A stretch of DNA of 47,010 nt from Actinomycetes bacterium. Lineage in GTDB: Bacteria; Actinomycetota; Actinomycetes; Actinomycetales; Cellulomonadaceae. This document shows positions 30,786-40,033 of this stretch, piece by piece; the first letter of the stretch is position 1; the number at the start of each line of letters is the position of its first letter. Position numbers and translations under genes: made by a program. The stretch lies in assembly GCA_023462275.1 (NCBI GenBank), contig JAEWYD010000179.1, positions 1-47,010 of the forward strand, in the 5' to 3' direction. The notes beneath the pieces are model-generated. The model was given only the letters and a program-made list of their open reading frames with translations, made no database searches and was not told where the DNA came from.

Positions 30786-33683
30786 TCACAGTGATCGAGT
30801 GGGCGGATCGAGAACAGGTGCGGCCGCGGGTGGCCGGTAGGCGGAGAGCCGCGAACGCGGCGACTGGCCGTAGTCATGTGGCGCGCGCAGGGGCGGCACG
30901 GGGAGGGGCGCGGGCGTGCGCGGGTGGTACGTCTCCCAGGTCTCGGTGGCGGTCGGATCGGCGTGGGACGTGGCGAGGATCCCGTCGAGCACCTCCCGGT
31001 ACGACGTCTCGGGCGTCGCCACACCAGGCACGCACTCGTCATCGGGCCCGTCCGTGACGACGTACACGCGGTTGGTCTCCCGCCCGCGGGACATCGCGAC
31101 GTAGAGGTCCTCGCGTCCCATCCCCGGCGCGGCGACGGTGTGCGTCTCGTCGACCGTCATGCCCTGCGTCCGCGCTGTGCTGGCCGCGTAGCCGAGCTCG
31201 ACGTGCTCGGCGACGTAGGCCGCGGGGAGCAACACCGGCCCGCCGTCCCGCCCTGGGCCGCCAGTTGGCCGTACCCGCAGCCCGCCGTCGTCGTTCACCC
31301 CGACGACGTCCCACAGGTTCCCGTTCCGCACGAACCCATCCGCGGTGCGCAGTCGCCGATGGTTCCGCCGCGTGACGACGCGGTCGCCGACGCCGGCCGC
31401 CAACCCGTCATGGAGCTCGACACCCCCCCCGCGGACGGCGCCGGACCGCAGGCCGTCGGCATGCGCCATCGCGTTCAGGTCGCGCACCGTCCGGTTGTCG
31501 GCGGCCTGGAGCACGGCCACCCGTCCCGCCGCGCCAGCGGCCAGGTACTCACCGAGCGCGGCGTCGAGCATCCGCTCCCTCGTCCCGCCAACGAACGCGC
31601 CGTGCGCGTCGTAGGCGTCGAGCGCAGCCGGCTGACCACGACGCAGCTCCAGGCTCGCCTGCGCCTCCCACGGGTGCCGGAACCGGCGCAGGGAGGTGAG
31701 CTCCGCCGTCGGGCCGCGGCGGGCGAGCATGCCGAACGCACCGCCCGCGTCGACGGAGCCGCGCTGGAGGTGGTCGCCGACCAGCAGCACCTTCGCACCA
31801 GCCGCCTTGGCCTGGCTGACAACGGCGGCGAGGCTGCGGGTGTCGGCGAGCGAGGCCTCGTCGACGATCACGAGCTGGCCCGGCGCGAGCGACCACCGGC
31901 CCGCCTCCCGTCGCAGCGCGACCGCCTTGTCGTCGCGCCGCCCGTCCGTGCCGCTCGCCGCGAGCCTCACCTCCGCCGCCGCGTAGGCGCGCCCGCGCGC
32001 GTGGGCGCCGTCGCCGACGGTCTCGTAGAGCCACTTGGCCGTGGTCTCGCACGGCACGCCGAGCGACGCCTCGAGCGCGCGGGCGGCCGTCGCCGACGGC
32101 GCGAGCCCGATGACGGGGCCGACGTTCTCCGTCCAGAGCTCGGCGAGGGCGGCGAGGGTCGTCGTCTTGCCGGAGCCCGCTGGGCCGACGAGCGCGTCGA
32201 GCCGCCGACCCGAGGTGAGCACGGCGCGGACGGCGGCTCGCTGGTCGGGCGCAAGCCGCGTGAGCTGGTGGTGCGCGCGGTACCGCGGCTCGTCGATGAG
32301 CCGCGCGTCGATGACGGCCGCGCCCGGCGCCTCGCTCGCGTCGATGAGCGACTTCTCCGCGGCGAGCAGCTCGGTGGATGTGTAGAGCGCCTCGCCGACG
32401 CGGACCCGCTCGGGGTCGCGGGTGTCGTCGAGGTGGACGCAGCGGCCGGCCGCCTCGATCGTGATCTCGTTGAGCAGCCGCAGCCGCTCGGCGGGTGACG
32501 CCATCCGCAGCGGCAGCGTCGCCCGGGCCGCGGCCGCGCCCAGGTTCCAGGTGGTCCAGACCGAGCGGCGCGTGGCGACGTCGTCGAGCACCGCGGCGAC
32601 GACGGCGGCCCGAACCTCGGTCCCGACGTCGTGGGCCCGCAGCCCGCGGGCGTAGGTACCGGCCAGGGCTCGGGCGGCGAGGTCGTGCGGCTCGACGCCG
32701 GTCAGCGCGCGGGCACGGTTGGCCCACTCGGCGAGGAGGTCGCGCAGCGGCCGGACGACCTTCGCCGGCCGCGTCGCGCGCGTGAGGTGCTGGCGTGCCC
32801 GGCTGGTCTCGATCCGCGACGGGCTGCGGCCGTGGGAGGCGACGAAATCGGCGGCCCACTGCTGTTCGGCGCAGTGGATCTGCTCGGCGCGGGTGGAGAA
32901 GGTGGCCAGGACGGCGTCGTCGATCCCCTCGAGCTCGAAGGCGGGGTTGCGCCGCTCGCCGCGCGACCGGTGGGACCAGCGCACGGGCAGGCGGCGGGCG
33001 AGCTCGTCGGCGAGGAGGGAGTCGTAGAGCGCCGAGACCGTGACCGTGGCGGCGTGGACGGTCGTGCCGTCGAGGGAGCGCCAGACGCCGTCGGGGCCCT
33101 GGACCTTGTTGGCGACGACGACGTGGGTGTGGAGGTTCGGGTCGCCGTTGCGCGAGTCCCAGTGGTCGAAGGCCGCTGCGACGACACCGCGCGTGCGGAC
33201 CTGGCGGCAGCCGGCGTGGCCGACGCGGGTCCGCGCGACCGTGCGCTCGACGAAGTCCAGGGCCTGGTCGACGGCGGCGCGGTGGGCGGCGTGGACGGCG
33301 GTGCGCGTGGCGTCGTCGCCGAGCGCCCAGAGGACCGAGGCGGACTTGGGGACGGTGAAGGTGAGGTCGAAGCCGACGACGGCGCGGTCGGTGCGGGAAC
33401 GGTAGGAGCGGCCGAGGGGTGCGTCCGTCAGCGGGTCGTGACCGTCGCGGAAGACGGCCGCCATGGCGTCTTCGGTGACTGCGGCGCCCCGGTGGAGGGG
33501 GCCCGATGCGTCGTCGCCGAGGCCGGCGAGCCCGCGGCCGAGCCAGCGACCGGGCGGGTTGCCGGTGGCCTCGTAGTACGCGACGAGCGAGTCGGTGTGC
33601 GCCAGGCCGGCGTCGCCCGCGGCGACGTGCCGGGTCAGGTACGTGTAGCCGTCGCCGGCCATGAGCTTGTGCATCGACATCAT
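30786..33683 (-). CDS. MobF-family relaxase with RecD-like helicase domain
   Basis: A 965-residue conjugative relaxase of the TrwC/TraI type, which nicks oriT, stays bound to the 5' end and unwinds the plasmid or element for transfer. The N-terminus holds Tyr residues in MAGDGYTYLTRHV (one is the nicking Tyr), and the three-His metal site includes DPNLHTHVVVANK near 183. The C-terminal SF1 helicase has Walker A GPAGSGKTTT near 497 and Walker B VIVDEASLAD near 604, with RTQGMTVDETHTV as motif VI-like. The ATG at 33683 was chosen since GAAGGAGG lies 9 nt upstream and the protein then starts MMSMHKLMAGDG as expected for the family; an upstream start at 33719 adds 12 unlikely residues. It heads the leftward run of genes to the nuclease. 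No coupling protein or secretion genes are next to it. Confidence 0.92.
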   Translation of the reverse strand: MMSMHKLMAGDGYTYLTRHVAAGDAGLAHTDSLVAYYEATGNPPGRWLGRGLAGLGDDASGPLHRGAAVTEDAMAAVFRDGHDPLTDAPLGRSYRSRTDRAVVGFDLTFTVPKSASVLWALGDDATRTAVHAAHRAAVDQALDFVERTVARTRVGHAGCRQVRTRGVVAAAFDHWDSRNGDPNLHTHVVVANKVQGPDGVWRSLDGTTVHAATVTVSALYDSLLADELARRLPVRWSHRSRGERRNPAFELEGIDDAVLATFSTRAEQIHCAEQQWAADFVASHGRSPSRIETSRARQHLTRATRPAKVVRPLRDLLAEWANRARALTGVEPHDLAARALAGTYARGLRAHDVGTEVRAAVVAAVLDDVATRRSVWTTWNLGAAAARATLPLRMASPAERLRLLNEITIEAAGRCVHLDDTRDPERVRVGEALYTSTELLAAEKSLIDASEAPGAAVIDARLIDEPRYRAHHQLTRLAPDQRAAVRAVLTSGRRLDALVGPAGSGKTTTLAALAELWTENVGPVIGLAPSATAARALEASLGVPCETTAKWLYETVGDGAHARGRAYAAAEVRLAASGTDGRRDDKAVALRREAGRWSLAPGQLVIVDEASLADTRSLAAVVSQAKAAGAKVLLVGDHLQRGSVDAGGAFGMLARRGPTAELTSLRRFRHPWEAQASLELRRGQPAALDAYDAHGAFVGGTRERMLDAALGEYLAAGAAGRVAVLQAADNRTVRDLNAMAHADGLRSGAVRGGGVELHDGLAAGVGDRVVTRRNHRRLRTADGFVRNGNLWDVVGVNDDGGLRVRPTGGPGRDGGPVLLPAAYVAEHVELGYAASTARTQGMTVDETHTVAAPGMGREDLYVAMSRGRETNRVYVVTDGPDDECVPGVATPETSYREVLDGILATSHADPTATETWETYHPRTPAPLPVPPLRAPHDYGQSPRSRLSAYRPPAAAPVLDPPTRSL

Positions 33684-33818
33684 CGGGAGCCGCCTCCTTC
33701 CGCCGTCGACCGTCGCCACCGGGAGGTGTGCGGCGTGAGCGAGAAGACGGATCGCGCTCTGCCACCCCGGTCGGGTCGTGCAGTTGGTGGTCAGCCTGCT
33801 CAGGGGCGATAGCCAAAT

Positions 33819-33947
33819 CGATGACGGAACCGCGCCGCCGGCGGTGAAGCGATGACGCGGCGCGCGCGCGCGTGTGCGTCATCGGTCGCGCCGGTCGCGT
33901 CATCGCCTCGCCGGAAGCGTCATCGGGCCAAGGCCGCGCCGTCATCG
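33819..33947. repeat. Six CGTCATCG octamers upstream of the relaxase gene
   Basis: Four direct copies: GCGTCATCG at 33876-33884, 33897-33905 and 33917-33925, and CGTCATCG at 33940-33947 (spacing 20-22 bp, two helical turns). Two inverse copies, CGATGACG, lie at 33819-33826 and 33850-33857. They occupy the gene-free stretch 33684-34116, the best place for oriT or relaxase control. Iteron-like. Confidence 0.7.
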
Positions 33948-34002
33948 ACAGGACTACGCGCCGTGATGCAGCGCGTCCCGCTCAGCGGCACCTGGGGGTC
34001 GA

Positions 34003-34042
34003 GTGAGTCGTGGAGTACTCACGTGAGTACTTCGCGACTCAC
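34003..34042. repeat. 40-bp near-perfect inverted repeat, candidate oriT or operator
   Basis: Arms 34003-34022 and 34023-34042 abut without spacer and match at 18 of 20 positions; the core is GAGTACTCACGTGAGTACT. It lies between the octamer array and the rightward gene at 34117, 75 bp before its start. Confidence 0.6.
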
Positions 34043-34116
34043 GCTGGCTCGATGGCGGGCCGACCTCGCCCGCGGATCATGGGCAATCCGCGTAGGCGCT
34101 CCGGCAGGATGCTCGT

Positions 34117-34905
34117 GTGGACGTGACCTTCGTCAGAGCCAAGGACGGTGCTCCGTACGCGCGTCTCGGACCGGCGTGGGTCGGGTTCGACGAGGCTCTT
34201 GCTGACGCGGTGAGCCCTCTGCCGCCGCGGGGCTCTGCGGAGCATTCGGTGTCGACGTATTGGATCGACCGCGCACTCACATGGGTGCGCCGGATGGTGA
34301 CCGCGGGAGAGACTGGGCCCTTCCAGGGAGGCAACGCGACCACGTTGTCCGTCGTCGAGGGCCAGGTCGTTGCGAACTCGGACTACGACATGTTCGACCC
34401 AGAGGCGATGACAATCGAGGCCTTCGAGGAGGTCCTGAGGGCGTGGCGCGATGAGGTCGTCCGAGTGCGCGACGAGGAGCGCCCACAGATCCCGGAGACC
34501 TACCGCCGCAAACCGTACCCAGGCGATGAGGTCTCGCTGCCCGCTGAGCGGACGGCTCCCGGCCCTGACCTCGTCACTCTGTGGCGCCCAACTGGGCCAG
34601 AGGAGCTCGCCCTCGTAGAGGCGAGCGGCTGGAGGCGGTGGCCCCCGCGGCTGCCTGATCAGCCGATCTTCTACCCGGTCCTGAACGAGGACTACGCCGT
34701 CCGCATCGCGCGCGACTGGAACGTCAAGGCATCAGGCGTCGGCTACGTGACGCGGTTCCGGGTCCGGCGCGAGCACTTGGACCAGTACGAGGTCCAGCAG
34801 GCCGGCGGCGAGACGATCCTCGAGTACTGGATCCCAGCCGAGCGCCTCGAGGAGTTCAACGACAGCATCGTGGGAGCGATCGAGGTCGTCCACACCTTCA
34901 GGTAG
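34117..34905 (+). CDS. Two-domain protein with ADP-ribosylation/crystallin J1-like C-terminus
   Basis: A 262-residue protein, the only rightward gene in the right half of the element. Residues about 148-262 (LVTLWRPTGPEELALVEASG, RLPDQPIFYPVLNEDYAVRI, ASGVGYVTRFRVRREHLDQY, EYWIPAERLEEFNDSIVG) resemble a small protein family often labelled 'ADP-ribosylation/crystallin J1'; the label is from memory and the biochemical role of that family is unclear. Residues 1-140 form a separate acidic domain (VEGQVVANSDYDMFDPEAMT, EEVLRAWRDEVVRVRDEERP) that looks like the immunity/DUF style of protein, but I cannot name it. The GTG at 34117 follows AGGAT. Its position next to the octamers and the large inverted repeat suggests autonomous expression. 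It could be a defence accessory or addiction factor; this is a guess. Confidence 0.65.
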   Translation: MDVTFVRAKDGAPYARLGPAWVGFDEALADAVSPLPPRGSAEHSVSTYWIDRALTWVRRMVTAGETGPFQGGNATTLSVVEGQVVANSDYDMFDPEAMTIEAFEEVLRAWRDEVVRVRDEERPQIPETYRRKPYPGDEVSLPAERTAPGPDLVTLWRPTGPEELALVEASGWRRWPPRLPDQPIFYPVLNEDYAVRIARDWNVKASGVGYVTRFRVRREHLDQYEVQQAGGETILEYWIPAERLEEFNDSIVGAIEVVHTFR

Positions 34906-34960
34906 GCGCTCCGTTAGCGATGACGGGCCGTGACTCTGTTTGCACCGACCGGTGCGGGGG

Positions 34961-37516
34961 TCACGTCGGGATCGTGACGACCGTCCTGATCTGTTGTGCA
35001 ACTGGGGTCCAGAGGTCCGCGAATACCTCGGGCGACTCGATGTTGACCACCAGCGAGTAGTCGACGCCATGATCGCTCTGGTCGAAGTCGCGCCGGTTCT
35101 TCCACCAACCGCCGACCGGGTACACAGCTATGGCGCCCTTGCTTGCGAGGGCGGCTGCCGTGCCTGTCCAGATGTCGGTGTGCAATGACCCTGGTGCCTG
35201 CTGTTGGTTGCTGCCGAAGAGCCAGCCCTTCTCGGTGTCCAGCCCCGGTGGGCGATCGCCATCCTCGCGTGCGCGAGTGTTGATCCTTTGACGGAACGAC
35301 TCGACGCTCTCCTCTGGGCGTCGAGTCGCAAACCTCAGTCCGTGGGAGGGGTAGACGTACCGGCCAGTCCAGCCGCGGCTCGACGGGTTCGGCTCCACGA
35401 AGTAGGAGAGCGTCACTCGGAGCGTCACCTGCGCCTCGCCGAGTGCTTCCAGCTGCTGGATCGGCCATGGGAGCTCATGCAGGTTCATCTCCCGCGCCTT
35501 GCCCGCGTTGCTTACGCCATCACGCTCGTAAGGATGGATCTGCGCCTCCGCGATCAGCGTCAGTGCGTCTGCGGCGCTCCGCAACGCGCGCCCTGCATCG
35601 GGCACCCCCATGCCGTAGCGGCGGAGGAGGCTGACGACCCCCAGCTTGCTGGACTCCGCATCAAACCGCGCCCGCATCGCGTCAGTCCATTGCGCGGAGT
35701 GCACGACGAGCGCGCGGACGGTCTCGGGCCGCAGCGTTGGGTAGCTAGCACAAATGTCGGCGGCGATCGCCGCAACCTGAGCCGTGGCGGCTGACGTGTC
35801 ACGGGTCGTAGTGAGGTATCCCTCGCCAGGTCGACGTAGTCGCGTGGTCAACAAGGCGAGGTTCGGCGGCGTGTCCACACTTGTCGCATCGGCGGAGGCG
35901 GCGACGTTGCCACCATCCGCTACGACATCAGGCTTGAACGGCCACTTCTTGCGGTCGAAGACGACAGACGTACGGCTGACGGGCGACAGTTCACCGCGCG
36001 GCGCGATGGGTACGTATCCAGCGAAGTCCGCTGGCGCACCCGACATGTCATCGTGCTGGGAGTATGCGCCGACAGTGAGCCCGTTCCACGCCTGGCCTGG
36101 GTCCTCGACAGGCTCGACGTCACTCCGAGCAAGGTGGTCGTCTGCAGGCAAGACATCCCTGATGTTGCCTGCAGAAACGACGAACAGCCGAGGCCGACGT
36201 GGCTCGTCGCGATCCAGGTAGGTGAATCGAGGATCGGTATCATCAACGCCCCGCCCGAACGCAAGCGCGTCGACCGTAGCTGACCACGAAGTGGGCCTCC
36301 CCGCCTCAATGCGCTCCGATGGCTCGCTCTCTGCGGCCGAACGCGACGCGCGCGGCGCTGTTACGGCGAGCATGAACACACGCGAGCGCCCGGGAGCCTG
36401 GATCTCGGGTCGGTCGACGGAACGAGCTGTTATCGCTCCGTACAGGTCGCGGTCGTTGTCGCCATGGTCCGGGAGGAACTTCACAGACTCCAGCCGATGG
36501 AGCAGTCGAACGCCTCGCGGGTCGAGAACGGCAGAGTGGAGGTCGCCGTACAACGCGAGACCGGCCATCTCGGTCCCGTGTGGGTGTATAGGCTCGAGCC
36601 TCCATCGCCCGTCGGCCGCGTGAAGGTCGGACGCGTCGATCGAGTCAGAGAGCAGTGGGTGCCCATCATGGACGCCCGTGTCGAGAATGCACACAACCGG
36701 GGCATCTTCGGGCGCGGACTGCAGCCTCTCGCGCAGATCCTCAACCCAGGGTCCCTGCTCAACCGCGGGAAGTTCCGTGAGGAAGCTCGCGACGTCATGC
36801 GGTCGTCGCAGCTCGGCGATGTCGTCAAGAGAGTCGAGGGCCTCCGCGAGTTGATCGGCCGTCGCACGGAGAAGAACGACCGTACGTTCGCCGAAGCCCA
36901 GGTAGTGCTCACTTGTGCGCAGACCCTTTCGTGCCGCGAAGGCACTAAACCGCAGATGCGATTGTCCGTCCCTCTTGCGCAGCCAGACCTCCCACCAGCA
37001 CGCTGCGGCTGGATCGTCGGGGAATGCCTCCTCTGGGTCCGTCCAGAGCTCGCGAATCGTCGCTCGGCGGATTGACTGAATCCCCTCGACCAGGGCGGCA
37101 TGACGATGCTTATCGCCTTCGGCGCTCTCGACGTACGCGCTTAGCTGAGTCAGGAAGTAGTTGCGCTTGCCTTCGGGGATGTACACGGTGGCGAACTGGA
37201 CGATGCCGTGCGCTTCTTGGGACTCGCGGACCGCAACTAGCTCGGGCTGTGCCCCCCCGCGCTGCGGGTCGAGGCTTGCAAGCGCCAGGTCCAAGCCAGG
37301 GAACGATACGAACGTAACGTAGGTTCCGTCGTGGTCCGGCTCGCCCGTTGCTGACTGCAGCGCCGCACGATACTCGTCGCTCAGCTTGCGACCGTGAGAA
37401 CGCCGATCCCCGGTGAACTCAGGCTTGTCCCCTCCGCCGCCGGATGCCGCCAGGGTGAACGGCTCGGCTCGCGGCGCGCCCGGCACCACGATGTGTGGAC
37501 GGTCGTGCTCAGCCAT
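34961..37516 (-). CDS. Subtilisin-like (S8) protease paired with AAA ATPase, candidate anti-phage protein
   Basis: An 851-residue protein without signal peptide, so cytoplasmic. The S8 triad is present: Asp near 275 in VCILDTGVHDGHPLL, His near 312 in HPHGTEMAGLAL, Ser near 573 in TTTRDTSAATAQVAAIAAD, and the oxyanion Asn near 447 in VVSAGNIRD. Ser is preceded by DT instead of the usual GT, a small deviation. About 270 residues precede the protease domain, and about 200 beta-rich residues follow (VTLRVTLSYFVEPNPSSRGW). The ATPase gene is 5 bp upstream, so the two are coupled. I recall that ATPase plus S8-peptidase pairs have been tagged as anti-phage systems (names IteA/IteS, from memory, unverified). 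The likely logic is ATPase control of a self- or phage-directed protease. Confidence 0.83.
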   Translation of the reverse strand: MAEHDRPHIVVPGAPRAEPFTLAASGGGGDKPEFTGDRRSHGRKLSDEYRAALQSATGEPDHDGTYVTFVSFPGLDLALASLDPQRGGAQPELVAVRESQEAHGIVQFATVYIPEGKRNYFLTQLSAYVESAEGDKHRHAALVEGIQSIRRATIRELWTDPEEAFPDDPAAACWWEVWLRKRDGQSHLRFSAFAARKGLRTSEHYLGFGERTVVLLRATADQLAEALDSLDDIAELRRPHDVASFLTELPAVEQGPWVEDLRERLQSAPEDAPVVCILDTGVHDGHPLLSDSIDASDLHAADGRWRLEPIHPHGTEMAGLALYGDLHSAVLDPRGVRLLHRLESVKFLPDHGDNDRDLYGAITARSVDRPEIQAPGRSRVFMLAVTAPRASRSAAESEPSERIEAGRPTSWSATVDALAFGRGVDDTDPRFTYLDRDEPRRPRLFVVSAGNIRDVLPADDHLARSDVEPVEDPGQAWNGLTVGAYSQHDDMSGAPADFAGYVPIAPRGELSPVSRTSVVFDRKKWPFKPDVVADGGNVAASADATSVDTPPNLALLTTRLRRPGEGYLTTTRDTSAATAQVAAIAADICASYPTLRPETVRALVVHSAQWTDAMRARFDAESSKLGVVSLLRRYGMGVPDAGRALRSAADALTLIAEAQIHPYERDGVSNAGKAREMNLHELPWPIQQLEALGEAQVTLRVTLSYFVEPNPSSRGWTGRYVYPSHGLRFATRRPEESVESFRQRINTRAREDGDRPPGLDTEKGWLFGSNQQQAPGSLHTDIWTGTAAALASKGAIAVYPVGGWWKNRRDFDQSDHGVDYSLVVNIESPEVFADLWTPVAQQIRTVVTIPT

Positions 37517-37521
37517 GCGGC

Positions 37522-38520
37522 CTACGCGATCGGGCTGCGTCGAGCGTCGATGCGAGGACGTTCATCGAGTGCCCGCACGAGGTCTTGGGTAAGGATTCTG
37601 GTGCGTCCTGCCAGAACCGTGCGCTTAGCCGCATTCTCGGCAGCCGTCGCGATCTCGCCATGGCTCAGGCCTTGAGCTGCCTTGATGACGCGGGTCCAAC
37701 TCAGCGTGCTGGTCTGGAACGAAGATAGGCGGTTCCTGATCACCGCCTGCGCGCCAGCAGCGTCGGGAAGCGTGAAGTCCATCGCCGTGTCGAATCGTCG
37801 GAAGAGAGCATTGTCCAACAGTTGTGGGTGGTTTGTGGCCGCGATGATGACACTCTCGGAGGTGTCCTCTTCGAGGAACTGGAGGAATGAGTTGAGCACT
37901 CGACGGATCTCGCCGACGTCGTTGGGTGCCGCACGATCACCCGCTAGTGCGTCGACCTCGTCGAAGAGATACACGCCACGAGTCTCGACGAGGGCATCAA
38001 AGATCAGGCGAAGCTTCGCTGCCGTTTCGCCCATGTACTTGGTGATGATCGAGTCAAGCCGGATTGCCAAGAGCGGAAGCCCGAGTTCACCAGCGATGAC
38101 GCGGGCTGTCGAAGTCTTCCCTGTCCCGGGCGGGCCCGTCAGCAGCAGGCGGCGGGCCGGCCGCAAGCCATGGCGTGCGAGCTTGTCACGCTGACGCTGC
38201 TCGAGCAGTACGTGCCTCAGGCGCCCGGCTAGTTCGTCGGACAGGACGAGGTCGCCGAGGCGTGCGTCCGGGTAGGTGACAGTTAGGAGGGCGGCGAGCT
38301 CTCCCCTCGGCTGGGTGAGGGGCACGATCGACGCCACGCGGGACGCGGCGTTTCCACGGTTCCGCAGATCATCGACGATATCGCGGAGCTCCTGGGCAAA
38401 CTTGGCCTGACCAGCTCGAGCCGCCTTGGCGGCGACCTGCATCGCCACGGCATAGAACTGGGGGTCATCACCGTCGGCGTGGCTCTTCACGAGCGCCTTG
38501 AGCTGGTCGTTAGTCGCCAT
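37522..38520 (-). CDS. AAA ATPase paired with S8 protease
   Basis: A 332-residue single-domain AAA+ protein. The helical N-terminus (residues 1-60) leads to VTYPDARLGDLVLSDELAGR, then Walker A GPPGTGKT (129-136), Walker B GVYLFDEVDAL (Asp187, Glu188), sensor-1 AATNHP (Asn230) and the arginine-finger region FRRFD (241-242). This places it with the classical FtsH/spastin/Cdc48-like AAA group, probably a hexamer. It is the first gene of a two-gene unit, with the protease start only 5 bp beyond its stop. In such pairs the ATPase is thought to sense or to remodel and to gate the protease (inference). Its own start is the ATG at 38520; the promoter should lie in the 58-bp gap after the integrase stop at 38579, or transcription may read through from the integrase. 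Confidence 0.88.
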   Translation of the reverse strand: MATNDQLKALVKSHADGDDPQFYAVAMQVAAKAARAGQAKFAQELRDIVDDLRNRGNAASRVASIVPLTQPRGELAALLTVTYPDARLGDLVLSDELAGRLRHVLLEQRQRDKLARHGLRPARRLLLTGPPGTGKTSTARVIAGELGLPLLAIRLDSIITKYMGETAAKLRLIFDALVETRGVYLFDEVDALAGDRAAPNDVGEIRRVLNSFLQFLEEDTSESVIIAATNHPQLLDNALFRRFDTAMDFTLPDAAGAQAVIRNRLSSFQTSTLSWTRVIKAAQGLSHGEIATAAENAAKRTVLAGRTRILTQDLVRALDERPRIDARRSPIA

Positions 38521-38578
38521 TCCTCACCCCCTCGGTACGTTCGTCGCCTTGTCGCGCACCTCGGCCGCTTCGCTGAGC

Positions 38579-40015
38579 CTATCGGGCGCGGCCGGGCGTT
38601 GAGGTCGGGACGCGCGTGGTGGACGTGGCCACCGCTGCGTGACGGCGGGCGGCGTGGCTCGCGTCTTCAATGAAGCTGTCCAGGCGCTTAGCGATCCGCC
38701 GTTGGGCGTCGTCGGCGGCGTGCTGGTAGTGGAGGGACGCGCGCGGCGTGGAGTGGCCGGCGCGTTGCATGAGCTCGGGGAGCGTCGCGCCGGTGAGAGC
38801 CACGAGGGTCAGCGCCGAGTGGCGGAGGTCGTGCCAGGTGAGGTCGTCGCGGCCGATGGTGCGACGGGCGCGGGCGAACATCGTGGAGCGGCTGCCGCTC
38901 GTGAGCGGGCGGCCCGACGCCGTGCCGAACAGGAGCGCGTCGCGTCGCTCCGGCGTGAAGCGCGCCATGTGCTCGCCGAGCACCTCGACGGCGACCGCGG
39001 GCAGGGCGACGGTCCGAAGGCCGGCGCGGGACTTCGTCGCCGAGAACCGTCCAGCGTCACCGGTGCCCGATCGCGCGAGTGACTGCTCGACGCGAACCGT
39101 CGCCGCGGCGAGATCCACGTGCTTCCGCTGCAGTGCGAACAGCTCTCCTGCCCGCAGCCCCGAGAGGAACGACACCACGACCGCCGCGCGGTAGCGCTCG
39201 GGCATCGCCTCGGCCAGCGCCCACAGCTCGTCCGGAGCCAGCACCCGACGCTCGGTCCGGTGCCGCGAGTCGCGCTGGCTCGCACCCTTGATCGCGCACG
39301 GGTTCGCCGGGATCAGCCCGTCGGACACAGCCTGGGCCATCCCGGTGTGCAGCAGCCGGTACGCCTGTGCGGCCTCGGTCCGGCCGAGGTTCCGGCGCTC
39401 CGCGCGCGGATCCACGACCACGCCGCCGGTCGCCTCGAGCCACGCCTCCCGTAGCTCGGCCGGGATCCGCCCGGTCACCGCGACCGCGCGCTCGTTCTCC
39501 AGCGCCCATGCACGGATGGCCGCGTTGATGCGCTTCGGCGTCGACGCCGCCCGCGACCACCGCTCGCCTGCCCGCCGCGAGGCCTCCGCCAGCACGGCGG
39601 CGTCCCACTCCCGCACTGCGGCCGGCGTCACCGACGCCAGTGACTGCGCCCCCAGCCGAACCGCCCGCGGCCGTGCTCCGCCCACCACGGGCACCTCGGC
39701 ATCGATCCACCGCTCTAGCAGCTGCGAGTACAACGCCCGCGTGCTCGGCGCCAGATCAGCCCGCGTCGCGATCCACCCGCGGAACCACTCCCCGAGCGGC
39801 TGTTCGCCCAGTCGCGGGTCCCGCCAGACCCCGCGCGCCATCCGAGACACCTCGTGCGCAAGCTCCTGGTCGGCCTCGGCCTTCGTCGGGAACGTCCCCA
39901 AGGTGCGCAGCGCGCCGTCCGGTCCCGTGTACCGGGCCTGCCACCTCCCCGAGGGCAGTCGGCGGACGGCGCCGGAGGCACGTCGGTGGCGTCGGACAGT
40001 GGTCGCGGTCGTCAT
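38579..40015 (-). CDS. Tyrosine-type site-specific integrase
   Basis: A 478-residue tyrosine recombinase that integrates and, with a helper, excises the element. The N-terminal arm-binding domain (SGAVRRLPSGRWQARYTGPD) is of the AP2-like type, and the core-binding domain spans about 70-230. The catalytic domain has Arg near 287 in LSGLRAGELFAL, HDLRHSALTLVALTG near 392, the second His in MQRAGHSTPRAS and Tyr near 428 in SLHYQHA. All catalytic residues are intact. The gene lies 107 bp from the tRNA-Gly 3' end and in the same orientation, the usual place for a tRNA-targeting integrase. A TATGGCACGT pair sits just 19 bp before its ATG and could serve for binding or self-repression. Confidence 0.95.
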   Translation of the reverse strand: MTTATTVRRHRRASGAVRRLPSGRWQARYTGPDGALRTLGTFPTKAEADQELAHEVSRMARGVWRDPRLGEQPLGEWFRGWIATRADLAPSTRALYSQLLERWIDAEVPVVGGARPRAVRLGAQSLASVTPAAVREWDAAVLAEASRRAGERWSRAASTPKRINAAIRAWALENERAVAVTGRIPAELREAWLEATGGVVVDPRAERRNLGRTEAAQAYRLLHTGMAQAVSDGLIPANPCAIKGASQRDSRHRTERRVLAPDELWALAEAMPERYRAAVVVSFLSGLRAGELFALQRKHVDLAAATVRVEQSLARSGTGDAGRFSATKSRAGLRTVALPAVAVEVLGEHMARFTPERRDALLFGTASGRPLTSGSRSTMFARARRTIGRDDLTWHDLRHSALTLVALTGATLPELMQRAGHSTPRASLHYQHAADDAQRRIAKRLDSFIEDASHAARRHAAVATSTTRVPTSTPGRAR

Positions 40016-40033
40016 GGTCGGATCCCACTTCGC

